The translations under genes were made by a program, and so were the position numbers. DNA of 64,000 nucleotides from Epiperipatus broadwayi (Eukaryota; Onychophora; Udeonychophora; Euonychophora; Peripatidae). This document shows positions 54,908 through 64,000 of this stretch, piece by piece (position 1 is the first letter of the stretch; the number at the start of each line of letters is the position of its first letter). The notes below the pieces were generated by a model. It was not told where the DNA came from. It did not search any database and saw only the letters and a program-made list of their open reading frames with translations. The stretch lies in the NCBI GenBank assembly GCA_028023455.1, contig JAQFVV010006335.1, forward strand, positions 750,741 through 814,740. The letters run 5' to 3'.

Positions 54908-57900
54908 TTAATTTCCAGTTTCTTGAATTCTGTAAAGAAGTTTGCTTTGATTTACAAAATTTTTATATAACATTTTGATATAATTCAATTGCTTTAGAAT
55001 AATTTTGGGATAAGTATCTAAATATTTTGCTATGATCTCCTTAGATTCTGCATCTATATCCTTTACATAAATAGTAACTTGATCATAAGCACTAACATAA
55101 TTCTTAACTTTATCAATAACAGTTGCTATTCTATCAGATAATCTATTACCTTTCCTTTGACTATCTTGATAAACATCATTGACTTGAGTAAGTCATTGTT
55201 TTACTTCACTTGTTCTATGTTCAATTAAAAACAATACTTTGGGAAATCTTGAATGGTGTTCATTCAAATTTTCTAAATAATCCTTTAAAAATTGCAAATC
55301 AGATTGATGTAATACAACTTCAGCATTAAAAAATTTCTGAAAATCATTTTGAAAATCATTCTGTTCTATATTAATTCTTTTCAGTTTAACTTTAGGTTTA
55401 CTTAAATCTCTTCCCTTAGCTATATTTTCTCGAAGAAAATCTTTACTAAGCACATTCTCACTTATTATTTTAAGTTTAATTTTGGCTTTTCCAATTTCTC
55501 TTATAAAGTATATACTTCTTTTAAGATAATTTATCTTAATCTTCTCTCTACTCAACTCTTTGAATTTTACTTTAATTTTCCTCATATTTTTAGTTTTAAA
55601 TTTTACCCTGGTTTTACCTACTTTCATCCCTCTATTACAATTTTCATAAAGAAAATTCTCTTTAGATTTCTTTACCTTCTTATTTCTATCAAATTTTAAT
55701 AAGATATATCTTACCAACTTTGTCCTGCTGGGATACTTATAAAATAAGTCATTTCTATTGGAACAATGGTACAAATTTTTATTCAAATACTTATTCTCTA
55801 ATATATCTAACAATATACTTTCTTGGTACCACACAAAATTACTGTGATACTGTTCTTTATAAGATAACATCTTATGATTAAAATAATGTGTCATATCCAG
55901 ACAAAATTTATTGAATTCAATACTCATGTTACTATATACTAAACACTTTGCATGCACTCTACCATCATTGGCTATAGATTGAGAAGAATTACATTTATAT
56001 ATTAAGTTTTGCCTTTCAAGTGGTTTATTACAATAGTAATAATCCCTTCCATCCAAGTTATATGCATACACATGATCCATACACCTCCTATGAAGAATCA
56101 TACTAAACAACTGCTGATCAAAACTCTGATTGTTACTTTTAAAATTGTTGTACAAAAAGAACTTATAAGAATATTTTTGATCTATCATGACACTTTCTTT
56201 ATATTGACTTTGAGAAACACATTCTGTTCTTTCTAGTAATTTTTGAGAGCTAATTTTAATCTTTTCTGGTGAACTTAATTCAACTTCTAAAGTTTGAACA
56301 CCTTCATTCATTTTATTATAATGCATTTTTATTTGTCTTAACTCTAGAGTACTCTTGTCTAACCATTAAAAACCTAACTGTCCAATTCCTAAATTCTGAA
56401 CAATGTCCTTTAACCTTTCACAACTTAATTCTACTTCTTCTGATTGCTTTTGGGGATTTAATTTTATTTCTAAGGATCTATCAACTATTTTATCCTCACT
56501 ATAGTATTCATCAAAAGTATTAACTTTATCTATATCCTCTTTATAAACTAAGTTTTTGTAGGATTTATTCATTCCTATAATATCATTATTCAACTTAAAA
56601 GATTCCTTGGGTTCCTTTACTATATTATCATATAATTCATTATTTCCATTAATTATTTTAACAGACTCTTTATTATTCTGACTTTGAAAAATCAAGCCCT
56701 CTCCTTCCAATTTACTAGAAACATTTGATACTATTTCCTCAATAGAATTTTGAGATTTTGAATTTATCCCTAACTGTTTTAGTAATCTCTTTTGTAATTC
56801 ATTATTTTTCTTTATCTCCATTTTATGTTCCTCTAACACTTGACTATATCTCTGATTTTGTAATATCGTTTCATCTATCCTTTCTATTCATCATTGTGCC
56901 TCTACTTCCTTTGCCATTACTTCTTTTATCATAGTTTGAAAATCTAACTTTATCTCCACACAACTATGACCTTTCTTCTGTATCTCAACATTCATATCTA
57001 TACCTTTCTTAATCATTTCAATAGATTCTTTATGCTCTTTTATCTTTTCATCAACCGATTCAAGAATCTTTCTAATTAATTCTTCATTTTTAAAATTTTT
57101 CCCATTTACTAAATCTATCAATGGTTTATCTTTTTCCTTATCATCTATCAACTCAACAGACGATATATTTGCTTCTAGTTCTTTAGTAACCAATTGAACA
57201 GATTCCTTTTGAATTTTTATTTCTTCATGAATTAACTCACTATCTGTACTAATTTTTTCAACAGATAACTGGGTTTCATCACTAGTTAATTCAATAACAG
57301 ATTCATCTTTTCTTAAATCATCATCTACTAATTTAACAAAAGATAACTTGACAGTATCTTTATTTTCTTCTGTCAAACTATTATACAAGTTAATATTTTC
57401 ATTAACTATCTTAATTACTTATGGATTTGCTTTTCTTATTATTTTAACAAGTTGTCTATTTTCTGCCATACTTTTACTAATTAAACTAATAGGTTCTTTA
57501 CGCTTTTTCAAATCTGTACTAATTACTTTAACAGATTTATCATTTACTTTGAAAGATACTTTATGATTTACTATATCCTTATCAATTACCTCAACTGATG
57601 GCTTAGATTCAGTTTCTATTCTTTTAGATTCAATATTTTGTAATTTATTATTCTCCTCTAATTTATTTTTCAAATTAGCATCTACTATTGTAACATCTTG
57701 ACTAACTATCTCAATAGATGATTTATTATCTTCAACATTTTTATTAATAAATTGAGTTTCTTTCCACATCCTTTCTTCAATCAACCTCACAAACTCATGT
57801 ATATATTTATCAATTATTTGGAATCTCTTATCAAATATACGATCTATAGATTCACACATACTATCTGTGTATTTATCAATTATTTGGTTTCTCTTCTCAA

Positions 57901-58063
57901 GTATAAGATTTATAGATTCACACATACTATCTGTGTATTTATCAACTATCATTTCAATCTCCTTGTGAAGATTATCAGCAACTACTTTAGAAGTTATTGG
58001 TTTCTCCATTAAATTCCTTAAATCAAAATTACCACAGATTAAGAGCTCACCATCTCCAATCAT
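54908..58063 (-). pseudogene. Orphan ORF of ~1,051 codons, helical-repeat protein, four in-frame stops
   Basis: From an ATG at 58063-58061 one frame runs to a TAA at 54908-54910. It is interrupted only by TAA 57419, TGA 56891, TAA 56366 and TGA 55193, with no frameshift in 3.15 kb; a stop just upstream (58081-58079) fixes the 5' limit. Residues 41-106 are three 22-residue repeats (DKYTDSMCESINLILEKR type; 66 bp each at 57943-57746). The next ~400 residues repeat a KESVELI-like pattern about every 20 residues, suggesting long amphipathic helices or coiled coil. A less regular middle follows, with several cysteines (HRRCMDH, YYYCNK, KCNSS, AKCLVY). A basic region comes next (VKFKTK, IKVKFKEL, AKIKLK, PKVKLK), then a final helical part. 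I see no signal peptide, membrane segment, reverse transcriptase, protease, integrase or zinc knuckle. It fills the interior of an LTR-bounded element. Function unknown; a diverged Gag or captured host gene is possible. Confidence 0.8.
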
Positions 58064-58219
58064 TATCCCAACAAGCAATTACTCAACCAAGCAAAGTACA
58101 ACCCTTTTAATTTTATTATACATAATAGCTATCTAATAATATAAATTTTAGTTGTTTAAACTCTTGAACTTCTTGGCTTATAAAAAGTCTCATCTATCAC
58201 TATAACATTAATAAATTCC

Positions 58220-58314
<95 letters not shown>

Positions 58315-59753
58315 AAGTAACAACTGAGATCACTAACTAACATTTATTTATATGTAATGATAATAAATATTCTACACTCATATAATATTGAAATGTGGAA
58401 ATTTCATATCAAATTTAATATAACCTCATAATATTTAAAATATAATAAAATGTTCACATGCCTTAAAAATAACTAATTCAATAATATTGTGAGATAACTT
58501 TCTCATTCAAAATAATGGTAGTTAAGCATAAAATTATTAAATTGATACCTATAAATTTTCTGGACCTTAATACTTAATACCATTTTATATAGATAAAAAA
58601 AAATCAACTTCACTAATTATTTACTCTAGTGCCCAAAACATTATTTTACTAAAATTGTACTAATGTAATTTGTCATCAACAAACATTCACTAATTGAACT
58701 TCATGTTTAAAGGTCACTTATAATGGAAAATAAAATATTGATATGTTTGTTTTCAAACCCTAGTTGATAATCAATGTAATAGATTATTTGTCATCAAGAA
58801 TAATCAATTAACAGAGCCACAAAGTTTGGTGCTATATATTTATGTTATATACTCATCCATTCCTCTAAAGATCTGACTGATACTGACAGCCAAAATATTG
58901 ATTAGCACTTCACAACTTTGATATAGATAAAAGAATTCAATCACTACTCTTAAAGCATACAATGTTTCATGAACACTTAGATGATTATCACATTTCATTC
59001 TATCCAAGCTACTACAACCCATAATAATTTTCTGAAAACACTATTGCACTGCCCTGCTTACATCCAAGTCTTAGGGGCTATTATTTATAAAATATTTCTT
59101 TGCTCATCTTTGGGAGTCTTAGAGGCAAATATTATACATATATCAAAAATAATTATACATTACTCTCTCTGGAGTCTTAAAGATAAAATCATGGCAGGAC
59201 TACTGTTAACTGCTTCATGATAAATAATAACAAACATCATAATTTGGGTTGGAGCAGTAAATGAGATCAATCAATCACAAGTGACATGAATGCATCACAT
59301 CCTCAAGACAATGACAAAAATTCCCCATCCAACATCAATACTTGCAACAGAACCAACCAAACTCCAACAATCAAATATCCAATCCAACCTTAAAAATTAT
59401 AGATTTTCTACAACATAAATTTTCCAAATAAGGACAAAATTATTACACTATAATTTAACACCATCAATATAATTTTTAAATTGAAATTAAACTGACTCAT
59501 GACTATATTTATGTTTCATCATTAAAAAAATACAATAACAGTAACAATCACCATCTAAACATAAGGCCAAAATATTTCTATATATATATATATATATATA
59601 TAATTACATAAATATAAAATATTTCTATATATATATATATATATATATAATTACAGAAAAATGCTTCTCTTTCGTTAAACTATACATCTCTCAGGTATGT
59701 GGGGTATTTCAAGCCCTAATTAGCTTATTTCAGGCCCTAGTTGTTGCACCAAA
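58064..59753 (-). other. Leader region of the element, with primer-binding-site-like sequence
   Basis: In minus sense it starts at the 5' LTR with TT and then TGGTGCAACAACTAGGGCC (59751-59733), starting TGG as expected for a tRNA-primed site. Decayed modules resembling those in the LTR lie at about 58680-58840 (AGCACCAAACTTTGTGGCTC, CTATTACATTGAT). It contains (TA)n/(GA)n at 58222-58313 and duplicated (TA) segments at 59576-59655. A TATA-like TTTATAAGCC lies upstream of the ORF (minus, about 58185-58172). The open frame at 58981-59220 has no recognised motif. Confidence 0.6.
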
Positions 59754-62286
59754 TGGAATGGAATGTATCTTTATATGATCTCAAATGAAAATAAACATAT
59801 GAACTTTTGCAACAATAATCATTAGTTAACCAGGCTCCTAACTTTGAGACACCAAATGTAATGGAATTTAAATGCTGCATTCCATTTAAATTGAAGAAAG
59901 AAGGCTCCAAACATTGGGAAAGCCAAATGTAATGGAAACTATATGATATGTATATAAACATATCATGCTGACCATGTTGTCATGTCAAATGTAATGGAAA
60001 ATATCTTTATTATATCAATCACCAGTTAACTAGGTCCCACAGTTTGTGGTGCCAAATGTAATGGACAATATATCATATAAACATATTATAAATCAAACAT
60101 ATTATAAATCAAATGTAATGGAACGTCAATATGTTAGAAGAAAATAATGTTTCAAACATTGGATGAAAAATGTAATGGAATATATGTAATCTAAATAAAT
60201 CCAATTGTTAAGAAAGCCTAATGTAATAGATTGTATGATTTAAATGAAGAAAGACAAAATTATCCCAGTTATATTTAAATAAATTGTTTATATGCCCTTC
60301 TAACTAGCTATACATGAAATAAATTTAAAATCACATAGAGCAATGAGATCTATCCTTATAATTTATTTTCAAGGTTGATATGACTAACTAATCAAATATA
60401 TATCAGGATCAAAGGGAATTCTATTAAATCCAATATACACATCTATTATGTAAATTTATGTATATCTAAACATATCAATAAATAATAATATGTGTAAGTG
60501 GCCTAAAGACTAAACAATAAGTGAAATATGAAGTTATCCTCTATTAAAATGTGAATTCAAATAATTTCATAATGACTCTGGCATTAAAAGAAAAATAAGA
60601 ATAAAATATTAATACGCTTTCTAATAAATTACAAAAGCATTATCTATAAAACAAATAGTACATCCTTTATTTCTATATTATGATTTAATTTTAGGTAGTA
60701 TCAATGTTTTAAATAAGTTTTAAATACAAACCCAAATAATAAATATACATATATACTTACAATAAGTATATATATTAAATAGATAAAGACATATCTGTGC
60801 TTAACAAGTAGGTATTAATATAAATACAAATCCATATTTATATTTTTCAGATATTCAAAAAATAAAAAAAAAAAAAAATATTATATACAGCAAATATATA
60901 TAAATTATTGTTTTGGTCTGCATAAGAATTATTATATGAAGTTAAAAAAAATGGAAATACATAAATTAATAATAGAACAATTTTTATAATAAAAATTTGT
61001 GAATATAAATTTACTTATTAAAATATACATAACAACTCATATGCAACCCAAACTTATAAGCCATACTTTAAGATTTTAAATTACTTAAGTGTTAATTTTG
61101 ACACCTGTTAAACGTTTATTGCTGTTAGAAAACAAGATGCTTGAATTGAATATTTATAAAAACGTTATATTTTTATAATGAAAAATAAAAGTAAAAAAAA
61201 ATGAATATCAATCTCAAAAGTATATTTATAAACATATATATTAATAAAGTTTTTTACTACCTTTCAAAGTTCAACTTAATCTGCTGTATTATTCCTTTAT
61301 CCGTTTAATATTAGAATGCATTCTATCTAAAGTTAAATTGAAGAAATACCACGTTAGAAGAAATTATTGGTTTCCAAATTTACATATATATATTTCATTT
61401 TTCCTTTTTAAATTTCTCTCCTTGAAAAAAAAAATTGACATGTTGAATCCCATATGTTAATTAATTTTAGTTACATCCAGATTATTATTAGATTGACCAT
61501 TATAGATTCCAGATAGCTATATCAAATTTCGGCTTCAGACGTGATGAAATTCATGTGTTGAAATTTGCTTAGTTTTTCTTTTTAAACTGCCTTGGAATAA
61601 ATGAAAGAAAATGGTGCAGCCCCTTGGCTGCGATATATATCTATTAGCCAGTCATGATTTATGTATTTATTACAGAAATTTATCTTATTCCACTATTCTT
61701 AAGAATGGCAATTTCAAAGAAACAAAGTACAACAAATTTTTATCCTTTAGTTTGTTTAATCACTATCCAAATAATAATGGCTTCTTTTTTGTTGTTGCTG
61801 TTGTTCCACATGCTAGAAAATGCTATTTGAAAACCATTGTTACACATGTTTTATTTTAAACAATTAACATTAAAAAAATATTAACCATATAAAAAAAAAT
61901 ATTAAATCGAAAATTTATTTGACAACTTTTAAAATATATGTATATATACATAAATAATAACATTACATTTTTTTTAATAATCACCACAAATAAAATAATC
62001 TTTTTTATAATCAACAATTTATATGTCCTTATTTATTTATAATAATTAGAACATATATGTATTACTATTAAACATCTCACCATTAAGAATAATAATAATA
62101 ACAATAGTTAAATATTCACAATGATGTACCATCAACAAATAAATAAAATAATATGTCCAAACAACTATAACTAATAACCATAAATGATAATAATACTCCA
62201 TACATATAAACATCAAATCAGAGAGATTTTTTTTTAAATAACAACAAATGAGTTTTTAAATATAGATAGATTTATCGATATTTACA
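59754..62286 (-). repeat. Long terminal repeat, 5' copy (2,533 bp)
   Basis: Partner of 52191-54683. In minus sense it starts TGTAAATATCG at 62286, next to (TA)n, and ends ATTCCATTCCA at 59754, two bases before the TGG of the primer-binding-site-like sequence. The six reiterated modules recur at 59854, 59925, 59987, 60054, 60111 and 60168 with the same spacing as in the other copy. The high similarity of the two copies indicates a recent insertion. Confidence 0.85.
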
Positions 62287-62355
62287 ATATATATATATAT
62301 ATATATTATACGATGGAATTAACATCCATTATGTTGTCTTTATAAAATACTTTAC
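62287..62355. repeat. (TA)n and short spacer after the giant element
   Basis: TA run to about 62307, directly after the TTACA end, then ACGATGGAATTAACATCC. Confidence 0.85.
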
Positions 62356-62829
62356 CATAAAATATAAATAAATATTATAGACAACTCTATTTGAATTAAT
62401 AAATAATAATAAATTTATTTTGCATCGAATTGATTTTCGTTCAAATGAACCTCTTCAAGATGTTAGAATAAATTAAAAAGTCACGCGATTTATATTAACT
62501 TAGTATACACTTATTGTTCAAACCAAACATTAAAAATTATTAAAATTTTTTAAATGTTTTAAATGTTTTATTGACGACTTACAATTCAACTTTACGGATT
62601 CTTGGAGCAAAATTAAAATTTATTAAATTTTTTTAAATGTTTTAATAATTTTTAATGTTTGGTTTGAACAATAAGTGTATATTAAGTTAATATAAATCAC
62701 ATGACTTTTTAATTTATTCTAACATCTTGAAGAGGTTCATTTGAACGAAAATCGATTCGATGCAAAATAAATTTATTATTATTTATTAATTTAAATAGAG
62801 TTGTCTATAATATTTATTTATATTTTATG
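62356..62829. mobile_element. Foldback made of two Penelope-like 3' ends
   Basis: Left arm ~62356-62545 and right arm ~62640-62829 are inverted copies around a ~95-bp loop. Both carry CTTGAAGAGGTTCATTTGAA followed by CGAAAATCGATTC-type sequence, the motif found after the stop codon of Penelope-like elements, and an outer TATTTATATTTTA. The arms are nearly identical, so this is much younger than the similar pair at 3.1-3.5 kb. Confidence 0.75.
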
Positions 62830-62919
<90 letters not shown>

Positions 62920-62937
62920 ATATATATGTCCATATTC

Positions 62938-62981
<44 letters not shown>

Positions 62982-62990
62982 GAATATGGA
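62830..62990. repeat. (TA)n followed by a perfect 62-bp palindrome
   Basis: TA array to about 62926, then TCCATATTCACTT, eighteen TA units and AAGTGAATATGGA (62929-62990), which is exactly self-complementary. Confidence 0.95.
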
Positions 62991-63079
62991 AACAGATAAT
63001 ATTGAAATGTCATAACTTAAAGGTGTTATTCATGAAATATTTAGAAAATTGATGGAAAGGATGGAATAATGTGAAAGGC

Positions 63080-63302
63080 TGATACATTTGACAGATTTAC
63101 CTAAAATAGCTTATATGACAGCCAATCTGATATAATAATGACTGCACAGGGAACTCTCAATTCAAAATACAAGGCAGAGATTTTATGGAAAAAGATCCCC
63201 CCCCTCCTTCTTCTCTACTTAAATTTATATATAAATAAGCCAGACTCAAAAATTTTGATCTAAGAGCATGGAGCTTTAAACACTTTGACATTTAATTGAT
63301 GA

Positions 63303-63382
<80 letters not shown>

Positions 63383-64000
63383 AAAATGGAATCCTCCGAT
63401 TTACTATGAAGTAATTTTTAAATCTAATGAAATGATAGTAACAAATGTAAATATATTAATTTATTAAGTGCAAGCAGATGACACAATAATAACATAAAAG
63501 TCTGACACCTTTGACAGGTGCACCTTAAAAATGCTTATATGACAGCCAATCAGATGTAATAATGACTGCACAGGGAACTCTCAATTCAAAATGCAAGACA
63601 GAAATTTTACACACAAAAGATAGTCCCACCTTCTTCTCTACTTAAATTTATATATAAATAAGCCAGAATCAAGCATTTTGAACTAAGAGCATGAATCTTT
63701 AAACACCTTTACATTTTATTTACTAAATATTATATATAAATAAACAATGTTAAATCTTTTGATTTACTACAAAAATAATTTTCAAATCTAATGAAATGAT
63801 AGTAACATGTTGTTTATTTATATATAATATTTAGTGATTTAAAGGTGTTTAAAGCTTCATGCTCTTAGTTCAAAATGCTTGAGTCTGGCTTATTTATATA
63901 TACATTTAAGTAAAGAAGAAGGTGGGACCATCTTTTTCTCATAAAATCTCTGCCTTCGGTTTTGAATTGAGAGTTCCGTGCACCGTCATTATTACATCTG
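63080..64000. repeat. Repeat unit in two direct and one inverted copy
   Basis: GACAGCCAATC(T/A)GAT, ATAATGACTGCACAGGGAAC and TTAAATTTATATATAAATAA occur in order at about 63118-63240 and 63540-63660. They recur in reverse complement at about 63806-64000, where the copy runs off the window. Copies two and three form a palindrome around a ~50-bp loop near 63757-63806. (TA)n at 63303-63379 interrupts the first copy. Confidence 0.85.

Noticed and set aside
55193-56326. Reading the 55-58 kb frames as four separate genes
   Set aside because: All lie in one frame separated only by single stop codons and 10-17 codons; one interrupted gene is simpler.

Overview
The window reads as a very AT-rich, gene-poor stretch of an animal nuclear genome. 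It has no operons or prokaryotic gene packing. It holds many long (TA)n arrays and a dense mixture of retroelements (RTE-type LINEs, Penelope-like elements, LTR elements, tRNA-derived SINEs) and non-autonomous DNA transposons (piggyBac-like with TTAA sites, Tigger/pogo-like, foldbacks). A mollusc such as a cephalopod would fit, but nothing here proves the taxon.

Layout. 0-13 kb: a Penelope GIY-YIG relic with a perfect 103-bp tandem duplication, a tail-to-tail pair of Penelope 3' ends, a two-unit copy of a ~414-bp satellite, a SINE with a perfect 15-bp target duplication, a Tigger-like MITE and a piggyBac-like MITE. 13-27 kb: a decayed minisatellite, a second SINE, two large foldback elements, a nearly full-length but ancient RTE LINE on the minus strand with an inverted-repeat element inside it, and second copies of both MITE families. 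27-34 kb: LTR-like fragments, a 500-bp assembly gap, a 414-bp satellite array that switches orientation, and an (AAT)n/(ATT)n palindrome. 34-40 kb: two ~2-kb direct repeats (minus sense) around a frameshifted coding relic. 40-43 kb: a miRNA-like hairpin, a 2.1-kb solo-LTR-like block and a perfect 35-bp hairpin. 43.9-48.1 kb: a possible terminal exon of a host gene, then an RTE LINE with only nonsense lesions, joined to a 5'-truncated Penelope element. 52.2-62.3 kb: a ~10.1-kb element. 62-64 kb: foldbacks and palindromes.

The most interesting object is the 52191-62286 element. It has two ~2.5-kb terminal direct repeats with TG...CA ends, a primer-binding-site-like TGGTGCAACAACTAGGG two bases inside one repeat, a purine-rich tract before the other, and (TA)n on both outer sides. 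Its interior holds no visible reverse transcriptase. Instead it holds one minus-strand reading frame of about 1,050 codons, rich in 22-residue and KESVELI-like helical repeats, broken by four in-frame stops but no frameshift. I recognise no family for it. The last ~400 bp of each long repeat reiterates the LTR end plus a PBS-like TGG start every 57-71 bp. I read this as a large non-autonomous LTR retroelement carrying an orphan gene. The 34-40 kb pair looks like an older element of similar plan.

Only one candidate host exon was found (43872-43978). All statements come from reading the sequence; no alignment or database search was possible.
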